46,328 nt of DNA from CAZVFH01 sp964626415 (GCA_964626415.1 CAZVFH010000004.1:1-46328); one strand, 5' to 3'; positions 14,942 through 23,422 are shown, counted from the stretch's first letter. Made by a program: numbers and translations. The notes: generated by a model not told the origin, from the sequence alone.

Positions 14942-15076
14942 GAATTATAAACTCTCACTGATCTATCGTCACCCTCCTTCGTCCGTAATAGGCGGACTAC
15001 GGCGGGCAGGCAGATTTTCACTGATGGTTTTATCTGTGTTTATCAGTGACAATAAATCTGTGGTAGTTTTTACTTC
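14942..15076 (-). repeat. P1 palindromic element, copy 6, interrupted by a GC-rich insert
   Basis: On the minus strand it begins GAAGTAAAAACTACCACAG at 15076 and ends GAGAGTTTATAATTC at 14942, 17 bp before the rpmH start. A GC-rich segment at about 14972-15012 containing GTCCG-x-CGGAC and GGCGGGCAGGCAG interrupts it. It occupies half of the rpmH-dnaA gap; the remainder (15077-15272) holds DnaA boxes and low-complexity TTTTGATTTTTGATC sequence. Confidence 0.82.
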
Positions 15077-15159
15077 AATTTTTCTTTACTCACTTAGAGT
15101 AACAAAACAGATGACAAAAATCAAGCCCTAAAGATTTTTCCAAAATTCTCCTCTTTGCC

Positions 15160-15280
15160 TGTGGATAACTCCACCGCCATTTTGATTTTTGATCTTTAAA
15201 TTTTGATTTTCTATTTACCCCCTGTGGATAACTTGCTATGTTTTTAATACAATAGAAATTAGGGAGAAACCTGTGGATAA
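15160..15280 (+). promoter_or_regulatory. DnaA boxes and candidate promoter before and over the dnaA start
   Basis: Three perfect TGTGGATAA boxes at 15160-15168, 15223-15231 and 15272-15280. The third spans the GTG start codon of dnaA. A -10 TACAAT at 15248-15253 with TGGATA 17 bp upstream is the best promoter candidate, and its -35 overlaps the second box. This suggests DnaA represses its own transcription; the binding is inferred. Confidence 0.7.
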
Positions 15281-16667
15281 CTTGGAAAAAATTTGGCAAG
15301 CGGTTTTGGCGGAATTAGAAGTTGAAATCTCAAAACCAAACTTTAAAACTTGGTTTAAAAATACCTTTATTTGCGACTTTAAAAAGGGCGTTTTTACAGT
15401 CGGGGTGCCAAATATTTTCTTTGAGGGCTTTTTAAAAAAGAAGTATTTAAGTGAGATAAAAAAGGCATTACAAAAACAAACAAATGAGCCAGTTTCTGAT
15501 GTTAAATTTAAGGTCGCAGAAAGTTCAAATTTAGAAAAAAAAGATGATGAAAAAAACCGAGTTATCCACAGCCCTGTGGATAACTCGGTGAGTTATTCAC
15601 ATGTGGATAACCCTGTGGATAACTTTTCAGAAAAGGTTAAACATAGGGGGCTAAAAGAGCAGTACGATTTTGAGAGTTTTATTGTTGGAACATCAAACCA
15701 ATTGGCGCAAGCGGCGGCAAAATCAGTTGCGGAAAAACCGGGCAAGGCATATAATCCACTCTATATTTACGGTGATTCAGGACTTGGAAAGACCCATCTT
15801 TTACAAGCGATCGGAAATAGAATTCTGGAAAAGAGCCCTAATTCTAAAATTCGCTACACATCCTGTGAAGCGTTTACAAATGATTATATTGAATCAGTAA
15901 AAATCGGAAAAGCCAAGGAGTTCAAGGATCGTTACCGTAATATAGATATACTTTTAATTGATGATATTCAATTTTTAAGTAAAAAGGAGTTAACACAAGA
16001 GGAATTTTTTAACACTTTTGATCATCTTCACCAAAAAAACAAGCAAGTTGTGATGACCTCTGATCGAACACCAAAAGATATAAAAGGGTTGGAAAAACGA
16101 TTGCAAACCAGATTTGAGTGGGGAATGGTTGCTGATATCCAGCCGCCGGATTTTGAAACAAGATGCGCTATTTTGAAAACTAAGTGTGAGGAACAGAAAA
16201 AAGAGATTAGTAATGATATTATTGAATTTATCGCTAAAAATATAACTTCAAATATTCGTGAGCTTGAAGGCGCTCTAATTAAATTGTTTGCTGTTTCTGA
16301 ACTGACTGCAATTGAACTCTCAATTGCAGAGGCCGAGAGAATACTTGGAGAGTTGTTACATAAAAATCAATTAAGACAGGTGATTTCGGTTGAAAAAATT
16401 ATCAAAGCAGTACAAAAATTCTACCATGTGACAGTGGAGGATATCTTTTCACATAAAAGAAATAAAGAGATTATTAGACCGCGTCACGTTGCGATATATT
16501 TAATTAAAACAATGACAAGTTTATCTTACCCTGATATTGCTCGTGAGTGTGGTGGCAAAGATCATACAACTATAATGTATGCGGAAAAAAGAATTGCAAA
16601 AGATATCTCTTTAGATAAACAGTTGCGCAATGAAATTGAACTTATAAAAGAAATGATTTTTCAGTAA
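15273..16667 (+). CDS. dnaA: Chromosomal replication initiator protein DnaA
   Basis: 464 residues from the GTG at 15273, with AGGGAGAA just upstream. It binds DnaA boxes and melts the origin. Domain I is residues 1-85 (NLEKIWQAVLAELE...). Domain II, about 86-125, is a variable linker here reading SPVDNSVSYSHVDNPVDNF, because its codons are DnaA boxes. Domain III is the AAA+ core with Walker A GDSGLGKTHL (about 168), Walker B ILLIDDIQF (about 228) and sensor segments through KGLEKRLQTRFEWG. Domain IV carries the DNA-binding signature IARECGGKDHTTIMYAEKRI (about 418-437). No frame damage. It is divergent from rpmH and followed by oriC and dnaN, the ancestral order. Confidence 0.97.
   Translation: MDNLEKIWQAVLAELEVEISKPNFKTWFKNTFICDFKKGVFTVGVPNIFFEGFLKKKYLSEIKKALQKQTNEPVSDVKFKVAESSNLEKKDDEKNRVIHSPVDNSVSYSHVDNPVDNFSEKVKHRGLKEQYDFESFIVGTSNQLAQAAAKSVAEKPGKAYNPLYIYGDSGLGKTHLLQAIGNRILEKSPNSKIRYTSCEAFTNDYIESVKIGKAKEFKDRYRNIDILLIDDIQFLSKKELTQEEFFNTFDHLHQKNKQVVMTSDRTPKDIKGLEKRLQTRFEWGMVADIQPPDFETRCAILKTKCEEQKKEISNDIIEFIAKNITSNIRELEGALIKLFAVSELTAIELSIAEAERILGELLHKNQLRQVISVEKIIKAVQKFYHVTVEDIFSHKRNKEIIRPRHVAIYLIKTMTSLSYPDIARECGGKDHTTIMYAEKRIAKDISLDKQLRNEIELIKEMIFQ
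15562..15622 (+). promoter_or_regulatory. Cluster of five DnaA boxes inside the dnaA coding sequence
   Basis: Boxes at 15562-15570 (reverse), 15575-15583 (forward), 15593-15601 (reverse, TTATTCACA), 15602-15610 (forward) and 15614-15622 (forward). Four are perfect TTATCCACA/TGTGGATAA and one fits TTATNCACA. The third and fourth abut to form an 18-bp palindrome. The cluster encodes the domain II linker. Confidence 0.85.
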
Positions 16668-16963
16668 TTCACAAGTGTCTGATTATTTATTAACTTAATA
16701 TAAATAATAATAGTAATAATAAGCCCTGTGAATATGTGAATAACTTTGATAATAAGAGTGTATTATTCTTTAAAAATATTAATAACATCTGAATAAAGTT
16801 ATAACCTAACCTGTGGATAACTCTGTAAACCTGTGGATAACTTTTCCAAAAGAATATATAATTAGGTATATGTTGTGGATAACTTCCCGAGTTATCCACA
16901 GGGTGTGGATAACCCTGTAATTTTGTGTGTAAAATCAGGTTTTTTTTTAAAAAGTTATCCACA
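16668..16963 (+). other. Replication origin oriC (dnaA-dnaN intergenic part)
   Basis: Just after dnaA comes an AT-rich block (16680-16722, ATTTATTAACTTAATATAAA and TAATAATAGTAATAATAA), a likely unwinding element; the TAG/TAA triplets recall DnaA-trio motifs. Seven DnaA boxes follow: 16735-16743 (TGTGAATAA), 16812-16820, 16832-16840, 16874-16882, 16892-16900 (reverse), 16904-16912 and 16955-16963 (reverse). With the upstream and intragenic boxes this makes 15 within 1.8 kb. The stretch 16964-17025 is TTTCTAATTTCTAA low-complexity sequence. Confidence 0.9.
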
Positions 16964-17025
16964 GGGGGTGAAAAATTTCTAATTTCTAATAACTAATTTC
17001 TAAAAATTATACCACTGCTATATTT

Positions 17026-17093
17026 GTCATCCCGAATTTATTTCGGGATCTCAGCAATCAATTACTGGGATACTGAAACGAGTTCAGTATGAC
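17026..17093. repeat. Dispersed palindrome, GTCATCCCGAAT type
   Basis: GTCATCCCGAATTTATTTCGGGAT at the left is a hairpin and ACTGAAACGAGTTCAGTATGAC at the right is another; CTCAGCAATCAATTACTGG links them. Relatives are at 43915 and 45426. It sits between the last DnaA box and dnaN, with a TATAAT at 17109-17114 after it. Confidence 0.78.
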
Positions 17094-17143
17094 AGATTAT
17101 AAAACACCTATAATTACAAATTATTATTTAATTAAGGAGAGAG

Positions 17144-18247
17144 ATGAAAATTTCATGCACACAAGAGAAGTTGAATAAGGGATTGTCGGCAGTATCTAGA
17201 ATTGTTGGAATAAGAACAACACTTCCTGTACTTTCAAACATTTGTTTAGAAGCAAAGCATGGTTCACTTGAAATCTCAGCTACTGACTTAGAGATTGGAA
17301 TCAGAACAAAAATCGGCGCCAAAATTGATAAAGATGGCGCTATAACTATCCCCGCTCGCCTGCTTTCAGAGTTTGTCGCCAACAACTCCGACGAAAATAT
17401 CGATTTGGAATTAAAAGAGACAACATTGCATCTAAAAAGCCAGCGCTACGAAGCCAATATTAAAGGAATTGATTTCTCCGAGTTTCCTCAAGTTCCAACC
17501 GTTAGCGATGAAGCGATTATTGAAATCAGAACCGAAGTGCTGACAAAATCAATTTCCGAAGTAATTATCGCCGCCGCAACAGACGACACACGCCCGGTTT
17601 TATCTGGTATATATTTTAAATTCGTGGGTGGAACACTTTATATGGTTGCGACTGATAGTTACCGCTTGGCGGAGAAAACAATCGAAATTCCCAAAGTTAA
17701 CAAGGATTGCGAATTTATCGTGCCGACGAAAACAATGCACGAAGTTCTGCGAATCACCTCATTATCGGCCGAGGAAAAGGTCAAGATTTTTATCTCGGAA
17801 AATCAAGTTGCTTTTTCTGCCGGCGAGTCGGAGATTGTTTCTCGTTTAATTGAAGGCGCTTTTCCAAACTACAAACAGATTATTCCAGCATCATTTAAAA
17901 CAACTGCCGACATTAATTTGGTGGAATTTTCATCGGCGGTAAAAATGGCGGCGCTTTTTGCAAGGCAGGGAGCAAATAATATCCGAATAAAATTTGCTCC
18001 AAGCGAAGTGATTATTTCAAGCGTTGCTGATCAGGTTGGTGATAATGTTGCCAAAATTGCCGCAACCTCGTCTGCCGAATCCGAAGAGATAACTTTCAAC
18101 GCAAAGTATTTACTAGATATCTTACAAGTTCTGCCGGACAAAAAAGTCATCTTTGAGGTTAATGACAAGATGTCCCCCGGCCTGATTCGCGGCGAAAAAA
18201 CCAAGGACTATCTTTATATCATTATGCCGTTGAGGGTGGAGGAATAG
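17144..18247 (+). CDS. dnaN: DNA polymerase III subunit beta (sliding clamp)
   Basis: 367 residues, the standard length for the three-domain clamp that forms a dimeric ring and tethers polymerase to DNA. It opens MKISCTQEKLNKGLSAVSRIVG, has TRPVLSGIYFKF at the start of domain II and ends with a variant of the usual C-terminus, KDYLYIIMPLRVEE (the MPxRL-like tail). AAGGAGAG precedes the ATG. Order dnaA-oriC-dnaN with recF 1 kb downstream, but with two minus-strand genes interposed before recF. Confidence 0.95.
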   Translation: MKISCTQEKLNKGLSAVSRIVGIRTTLPVLSNICLEAKHGSLEISATDLEIGIRTKIGAKIDKDGAITIPARLLSEFVANNSDENIDLELKETTLHLKSQRYEANIKGIDFSEFPQVPTVSDEAIIEIRTEVLTKSISEVIIAAATDDTRPVLSGIYFKFVGGTLYMVATDSYRLAEKTIEIPKVNKDCEFIVPTKTMHEVLRITSLSAEEKVKIFISENQVAFSAGESEIVSRLIEGAFPNYKQIIPASFKTTADINLVEFSSAVKMAALFARQGANNIRIKFAPSEVIISSVADQVGDNVAKIAATSSAESEEITFNAKYLLDILQVLPDKKVIFEVNDKMSPGLIRGEKTKDYLYIIMPLRVEE

Positions 18248-18350
18248 TGAAAAGTTAAAAGTCGCCCGTCTCGCCTAAACGGCGGAGCCGAGGCGGGAAA
18301 GTAAAAAGTAAATGGAGGGCAAGCTTTAGCTTGTTTTACCAGTTCGGAAC

Positions 18351-18374
18351 AAAAAATTCACCCACAGGGGTGAA
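18351..18374 (-). terminator. Rho-independent terminator of the small membrane protein gene
   Basis: Read on the minus strand: TTCACCC, loop CTGT, GGGTGAA, then TTTTTT. It lies 10 bp past the stop of the 18384 gene. Confidence 0.85.
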
Positions 18375-18383
18375 AAGAATTAA

Positions 18384-18680
18384 TTATCGTGAGCACATTA
18401 ATTGCAAGAATGGATATATTGGCGTGAAAATAGCAGTGAAAATAATTCCGCCGTTCATCACAACCCAACTAAATCTCTTGCAGTAAATACTGTGAAAAAT
18501 TACTGCTAAAAATGTTCCAATAATTCCTGCAAGCAAGACGCAACCGAGGAATCCCCAATAGGTGATGATCTCAGTAATATTTGTGTCACTGTTTGGCACC
18601 CAAAGCGCTTTACCAAGATAAGCAACAAAACAATACAACGCAATTCCAAGAATTGTTAAAACAACATTTTTCACAGTCAT
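18384..18680 (-). CDS. Small integral membrane protein, unknown function
   Basis: 98 residues from the second ATG (18680), which sits at a good distance from GGAGG; the first ATG at 18686 abuts the SD. Three hydrophobic helices: NVVLTILGIALYCFVAYLG, TYWGFLGCVLLAGIIGTFLAVIF and GIIFTAIFTPIYPFLQ. It has its own promoter (18730) and terminator (18351). No motif suggests a function. It interrupts the dnaN-recF order. Confidence 0.72.
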   Translation of the reverse strand: MTVKNVVLTILGIALYCFVAYLGKALWVPNSDTNITEIITYWGFLGCVLLAGIIGTFLAVIFHSIYCKRFSWVVMNGGIIFTAIFTPIYPFLQLMCSR

Positions 18681-18729
18681 CTTCATCTCCTCCGTGGGGA
18701 TGGCTCCGAAAGTGGAGCGGGATATTTCA

Positions 18730-18758
18730 TTTATATCAAACTAATTTTTCCTTGTTAA
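18730..18758 (-). promoter_or_regulatory. Promoter of the 18384 gene
   Basis: Minus strand: -35 TTAACA at 18758-18753, a 17-bp spacer, and -10 TATAAA at 18735-18730 with TG two bases upstream. A GCTCC-ACTTTC-GGAGC hairpin lies in the leader before the GGAGGAG SD. Confidence 0.6.
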
Positions 18759-18824
18759 GAGGGTTGGATTAAAGCGAGTAAAAAGTTAAAAGTGAGCGGA
18801 GGTCAGATTTATTTCATTTAAAAG

Positions 18825-18857
18825 AAAAAACCCACCAATGTCTTGCAATATGGCGGG
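18825..18857 (-). terminator. Rho-independent terminator of the GC-rich small gene
   Basis: Minus strand: CCCGCCA (18857-18851), a 13-base loop, TGGTGGG (one G-T pair in the stem), then TTTTTT (18830-18825). It lies about 65 bases past the shifted-frame stop of the gene at 18922. Confidence 0.72.
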
Positions 18858-18921
18858 ATGGCAGTGTGGAACTGCCGGGGTTGGGGTTGGAGACGTTGCG
18901 AACCGATCATTCCGTTAATGA

Positions 18922-19189
18922 TTATACGCACGCCATCGCCTGGACGATCTTCTCAGCGTCGATGCCACCGCCACCCGCAGGGAAACATCTTGAGGTAGTC
19001 ATAGAGTTCGGATCCGCGCCGTGGGTTCTCGAAGCGGTCGGGCGAGGTGACCTCGATGAAGGCCTTCATGACATTCGCCTCACCGATCCCGCGGAAGTGC
19101 GGGTTAAAGACAATCAACCTCAACATCGACAACATATCGATGACACCACCGGCGAGGTACGCGATACTGCAATGGTCTCGATCAATCAT
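18922..19189 (-). CDS. GC-rich small gene, unknown function, with an apparent +1 frameshift
   Basis: From the ATG at 19189 (AAAGGTG six bases upstream) frame 0 gives 78 residues: MIDRDHCSIAYLAGGVIDML, later a GIGEANVMKAFIEV segment and YDYLKMFP, then CGWRWHRR and a TGA at 18953. Skipping one base after the TTT CCC T at about 18980 continues as AGGGGIDAEKIVQAMACV to a TAA at 18922, which looks far more like protein. A promoter (19227) and terminator (18825) frame this longer version. The composition is clearly GC-richer than the neighbours. Either a sequence error, a decayed gene or programmed +1 slippage at CCC-T. No family recognised. Confidence 0.5.
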
Positions 19190-19226
19190 AGCGCACCTTT
19201 CTTCCCGGAAATGTACTGACATTATA

Positions 19227-19255
19227 ATTACATCACAATCCAAATAATTTGTCAA
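19227..19255 (-). promoter_or_regulatory. Promoter of the GC-rich small gene
   Basis: Minus strand: perfect -35 TTGACA (19255-19250), 17-bp spacer, -10 TGTAAT (19232-19227, five of six). It is divergent from recF, which starts at 19307. Confidence 0.6.
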
Positions 19256-19306
19256 TCTTACTTACTGCTTATTGGCTTAAAACTTACTAGCTTATGGCTT
19301 GCTATT

Positions 19307-20335
19307 ATGCTTCAAAAACTAACTCTCGTAAACTTTCGCAATCATAAGAAATTCGAGCTCGAGCTTGGCGAGATTACTGTTCTTGTTGGAAAAAACGCTG
19401 TCGGCAAAACCAACATTTTGGAATCAATCGTTGTTCTTTCCTGCGGCCGCTCTTTTCGCGGCGATAATCGGCTGGAGTTGGTGAATTTTGAGGCCGATTT
19501 CACTCGAATTGTCGGCGATGACTTGGAGCTCTTTATTCAAAAAACTCCCCGTTTTCTTTTTCAAGTGAAAGAAAGGGGAATCAAAAGAAAGCCAACCGAC
19601 TTCATCGGAATTTTGGAGTCGGTAATTTTTTCCCCAGAGTCACTTCAAATCATAACTGGCGAACCAAAGGAGCGGAGGCGATTTCTAGATATTTTAATTT
19701 CACAGAAAGACCACAAATATCTCTCAGCGCTGATGGAATATCGCAAAGTTTTAGCTCAGCGCAATCGACTTTTAAAATTGATATCAGAAAGTCGGGCGGC
19801 AGAGTTGGAACTTGATTTTTGGGACGAGCGGCTTGCTGAATCGGCAGAGATCATTTCAGCAAAAAGAAAAGAAGTGGTTGAATTTTTTAATCAGAAATTA
19901 TCCGATAAATATCAAACAATTTCCGGTCAAAAAAACGCCAAACTTTCTGTCGCCTATCTTTCCAGACACCAAAGCAACCTCCTTGATTATATGAAACAAA
20001 GACGACAAATTGAGATCGCAGCCGGTGTTTCACTTTTCGGTCCGCACCGCGACGATCTATTATTTTTGCTAAACCAAAAAGAGGCCGGCAGATTTGCTTC
20101 ACGCGGTGAACTTCGAAGCATTATTCTGGCGCTAAAAGCTGTCGAGCTTCAATTTTTGGAAAATGAGAAAAAACCGGTACTGCTTCTTGATGATATTTTT
20201 TCCGAACTCGATGCCGAGCGGCGGGAGCATCTTTATAAAATTATTAAAAATCATCAGACAATTATTACCACTACCGATCAGGAACATTTATCAGGGGAAA
20301 TACTAAAAAAGGCGAAAGTGGTCGAAATCGGCTGA
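19307..20335 (+). CDS. recF: DNA replication and repair protein RecF
   Basis: 342 residues. An ABC/SMC-type ATPase that helps load RecA at single-stranded gaps (RecFOR pathway). It begins LQKLTLVNFRNHKKFELELG, with Walker A GKNAVGKTN (about 29-37), a SRGELRSIILALKAVEL signature helix (about 265) and Walker B VLLLDDIFSELDAERREHL (about 291), all as in RecF. No SD at the ATG. It follows dnaN in the ancestral order after two interposed minus-strand genes. The usual gyrB is absent downstream. Confidence 0.95.
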   Translation: MLQKLTLVNFRNHKKFELELGEITVLVGKNAVGKTNILESIVVLSCGRSFRGDNRLELVNFEADFTRIVGDDLELFIQKTPRFLFQVKERGIKRKPTDFIGILESVIFSPESLQIITGEPKERRRFLDILISQKDHKYLSALMEYRKVLAQRNRLLKLISESRAAELELDFWDERLAESAEIISAKRKEVVEFFNQKLSDKYQTISGQKNAKLSVAYLSRHQSNLLDYMKQRRQIEIAAGVSLFGPHRDDLLFLLNQKEAGRFASRGELRSIILALKAVELQFLENEKKPVLLLDDIFSELDAERREHLYKIIKNHQTIITTTDQEHLSGEILKKAKVVEIG

Positions 20336-20364
20336 TTTCCACCTATATTTTTTTCTGCTAAAAT
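20336..20364 (+). promoter_or_regulatory. Promoter of the dockerin gene
   Basis: -35 TTTCCA at 20336-20341, a 17-bp spacer, extended -10 TGCTAAAAT ending at 20364. A GGGGG SD lies at 20382-20386. It starts immediately after the recF stop. Confidence 0.5.
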
Positions 20365-20395
20365 AAGAATAAGAACCATTTGGGGGAAATTTTTG

Positions 20396-23300
20396 ATGTT
20401 GAGAAGAATATCCTCTCGAAAAAATGTCACGATTTTAATAACATTAGCGGTAATTATTGCCGGATTTTTATTGATCAATAAATTTTTTCCATTTATTTCG
20501 GCTGACACTGATCCGACAACCGGAACTGAGTTAATCAAAAAGGGTAATTTTGAAGTTGTGCCGACTTTTGACGAAAGTGTCTGGGAAAAAACTACCAACA
20601 ACAGTAAAAATACCAGCGCTACGGTTTCTGGCAAGCGTCTTGTTCTTGAACAGATCGCTGATCTAACTGATAGCTACTTGGAGATTGCGCAAAATACTCC
20701 GTTAAAAAAAGGCAAACTTTACAAAACAACAATCAACTTCGAGACCGATTTTCCCGATAAACTAACAATAGTTGCCGGAACACGGGCGAAAGATATTGAT
20801 GCTCTAGGCAAAGTTGACATTACGATTTTGCAAGATCGCCGATTAATGGCTACTTCCAATAATAAGGCGACAACATTTTCCTCTTATTTCTCGCCATTAA
20901 AAGATAAAGATAACGGCCAATTTTTCTTAAAGATAAATAATGGTAGCGGAAAGGTAAAAATCAAAAAAATTTCAGTCGTCGAGTGCGACCGTTCGGAAGT
21001 CGGCGGGCTCTTTCCTGATATAATCTCCCGTTTTTTAAGTGGCATCGCTTTAATTGAGAGCTATTACAAATCAATTCCTTGGCGGCTAGGCGAGCCAAAT
21101 TCAACGGATGGAACTTCAAGTAGTCCACTGGCAATATCAAGCGAAAAAGCAATCATTTTTTCTGCTGATGTTGATACTTTGGCTGTTGACTCGAAGCCAA
21201 AAAGTGATCAGGTGATCTCCGGGATAAAGTCAGATATAGCCCGCGGGGAGAACGGAAATAACTACTTCTCACTTCATGCCAAGTCGGAGCTAAATAATTT
21301 AAAAATGTCTGCCGGTGAGTTGTCGTCGCCGACATCACCCTCTACACTAAAACCAAATTTGTATTCCGTGCGTTTTCGGGCGAAAGAGGAGGATGATTCA
21401 AGTTGGGGAACTTATTCATATAAAAACGAGCTTATTGAGCCCTTTTCAGAGCTTAAAAATCTAAAAGCCAGCAATAATCAGTCATTCATGCTTGAAGTGC
21501 CGACAACGGCAGTGTCTGTTCCCGGCGAGTATAAGGGAGAGGTTACAATTTCTGCTGACGGCTACTCAAAAAAACTGCCAATAACAATTAATGTCGGGAA
21601 ATTTACGCTTGAAAATTTACAGGCGCAAAGGGCGCTTATGGTACCGACAGATGAGCGTTGGCAAAAATTATGGAACTCTGATCCCGATGCCGGTAAAAAG
21701 AAAATTGAGGCCGAAGTTAGAAGTGCATTTGATCACGGCTTTAACTCAATGTCTTTTACCGAACACACACCAAATATCGTCGGTTATTCAATGATTGAAC
21801 AATATGGCCGAAAGTACCCGAGGCAAATGAAATTTGACCCGACAAATTTAGTTTCCGGTTTTAATCTCTCTGACAGCAACAAATATGCCATTTCTGTCGC
21901 CAACCAGGTTGCCAAAGAGAAAAATCTTTATGTCGGCGACAACATTTTCAGCATGCAAACGATTCTTTACTACATAATGTTTTTAAATGGCAAATTTGGC
22001 AGTGGATTAAATCCAAGTATCGGATCAAGTGATTATGCAAAAATTTGGCTAGAGCTAAAATCAGAGAGTATCGACGGTCCGATTGCTAATCAACTTATGA
22101 AAGTGATGAATGATATCCGTGATCAAAATAACACCCAAGGTGATGTTTACAAAGATAAATTGATGTTTTATTTTGTTGATGAGGCCGGCGCCGGAAGCGG
22201 TGAACTTGATGTCGGACTTTGGATGGACAAAGTGGCGAAAAAAGCTGGCTATAAAACATTTTTCACTGGTAATAATAAACTTGTAAGCGCCACAGTCGAA
22301 AAGATGACGGCTGAAAATTCGGTTTCAACCTACTCGCTTGCCGCTGGCGACGGGATTCCTGAAATTTCGGCTGTATCACTACTCCGTGGCAAAAATATTA
22401 CTCCATCACTTTATACTGGTGTCTACACCTTTCAAGACGGCAACCGTCTGCGCAATCGTTATATTTCCGGTTTTTTTGGCAACAATCTTGGGATTAACGG
22501 CCTTTTGGCTTGGCAATATATGGCTTATTCTGGACTCAACCGCGCCAGTGATTCAAAGCGACTAGATGATTTTGATCGCAAATCGCTCAATTGGTATGAT
22601 TCCGGCCGTGACTGGAATCTTGAATATCTTGATGACCAAAGTTATCGTGATTCCTACAGAAATTATTATGGTGTTGATATCAATAAAACTGATCAAAATC
22701 AAAATATTCCGACTCTGCAATACCTTGGTTTTGCCGAAGCTGATAGGGATCTTCGATATTTAGCCACGGCGAAGAAAGTTGTCGGCGCATCAACTTTGCC
22801 AAGTAAGACAGCCGATCTTACGGAAATAGACCGCATCGCTTCTGATTTGCCGGCAAGCAACCGAACGATTTATGGTGAAAATATCAGCAACGCAATTCTT
22901 GATGCAAAAAGAGCGCGACTTTCGGAGTTAATCGTCAAACATTATGTTTACATTAATCAGCCACCGGTTTTGGCCTCGATCGGAAATAAGGAAGTCGTCG
23001 CTGGGGAAAAATTAACTTTTGATATCTCTGCCTTTGACCCTGATGGCGATGCTATTACCTATTCTGCGACTGGTTTGCCGAGCGGGGCGACGCTCGCCGA
23101 CCAAAAGTTTTCTTGGACACCTTCATCATCGCAAGTTGGAAGTTATAAGGTCAACTTTAAAGTTTCAGATGGAAAACTCGATGATTCGGAGGAGATAACA
23201 GTTGATGTTAAAGCTGTCGTATCTCCACCGCCTCCGCCACCCGATCCAATTTTCAAGACCGGAGACATCAACCATGATGGACGCGTTGATTTACTTGATT

Positions 23301-23422
23301 TGTCGATAATTGCCTCGCATTGGGGAGCTTCTGGCGCAGGGCAGTCGGGCGGCGACATCAACTCTGACGGGATTGTTGATCTGCTCGATCTGTCAATCGT
23401 CGCTTCGCAGTGGGAAGGATGA
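20396..23422 (+). CDS. Secreted multidomain protein with C-terminal type I dockerin (glycoside-hydrolase-like)
   Basis: 1008 residues from the ATG at 20396 (an adjacent TTG at 20393 is also possible). Signal/membrane anchor residues ~12-33. Residues ~45-200 look like a carbohydrate-binding beta-sandwich (ELIKKGNFEVVPTFDESVWEK opening). Residues ~415-800 have the feel of a TIM-barrel hydrolase, starting RALMVPTDERWQKLW; the catalytic acids cannot be assigned. Residues ~856-941 are an Ig-like He_PIG domain (NQPPVLASIGNKEV to ITVDVKA). A short Pro-rich linker leads to a dockerin, ~952-1008, with two calcium loops GDINHDGRVDLLDLS and GDINSDGIVDLLDLS. It is exported and expected to dock to a cohesin; one is encoded next door at 23567. 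Confidence 0.82.
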   Translation: MLRRISSRKNVTILITLAVIIAGFLLINKFFPFISADTDPTTGTELIKKGNFEVVPTFDESVWEKTTNNSKNTSATVSGKRLVLEQIADLTDSYLEIAQNTPLKKGKLYKTTINFETDFPDKLTIVAGTRAKDIDALGKVDITILQDRRLMATSNNKATTFSSYFSPLKDKDNGQFFLKINNGSGKVKIKKISVVECDRSEVGGLFPDIISRFLSGIALIESYYKSIPWRLGEPNSTDGTSSSPLAISSEKAIIFSADVDTLAVDSKPKSDQVISGIKSDIARGENGNNYFSLHAKSELNNLKMSAGELSSPTSPSTLKPNLYSVRFRAKEEDDSSWGTYSYKNELIEPFSELKNLKASNNQSFMLEVPTTAVSVPGEYKGEVTISADGYSKKLPITINVGKFTLENLQAQRALMVPTDERWQKLWNSDPDAGKKKIEAEVRSAFDHGFNSMSFTEHTPNIVGYSMIEQYGRKYPRQMKFDPTNLVSGFNLSDSNKYAISVANQVAKEKNLYVGDNIFSMQTILYYIMFLNGKFGSGLNPSIGSSDYAKIWLELKSESIDGPIANQLMKVMNDIRDQNNTQGDVYKDKLMFYFVDEAGAGSGELDVGLWMDKVAKKAGYKTFFTGNNKLVSATVEKMTAENSVSTYSLAAGDGIPEISAVSLLRGKNITPSLYTGVYTFQDGNRLRNRYISGFFGNNLGINGLLAWQYMAYSGLNRASDSKRLDDFDRKSLNWYDSGRDWNLEYLDDQSYRDSYRNYYGVDINKTDQNQNIPTLQYLGFAEADRDLRYLATAKKVVGASTLPSKTADLTEIDRIASDLPASNRTIYGENISNAILDAKRARLSELIVKHYVYINQPPVLASIGNKEVVAGEKLTFDISAFDPDGDAITYSATGLPSGATLADQKFSWTPSSSQVGSYKVNFKVSDGKLDDSEEITVDVKAVVSPPPPPPDPIFKTGDINHDGRVDLLDLSIIASHWGASGAGQSGGDINSDGIVDLLDLSIVASQWEG

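Noticed and set aside
17083..17114. Full promoter for dnaN
   Set aside because: TATAAT at 17109 is good, but no acceptable -35 lies at 16-18 bp; mentioned only with the repeat entry.
18866..19219. A 117-codon plus-strand ORF
   Set aside because: It is antisense to the GC-rich minus-strand gene, which has a promoter, SD and terminator in the right places; the plus ORF has none and its peptide looks random.
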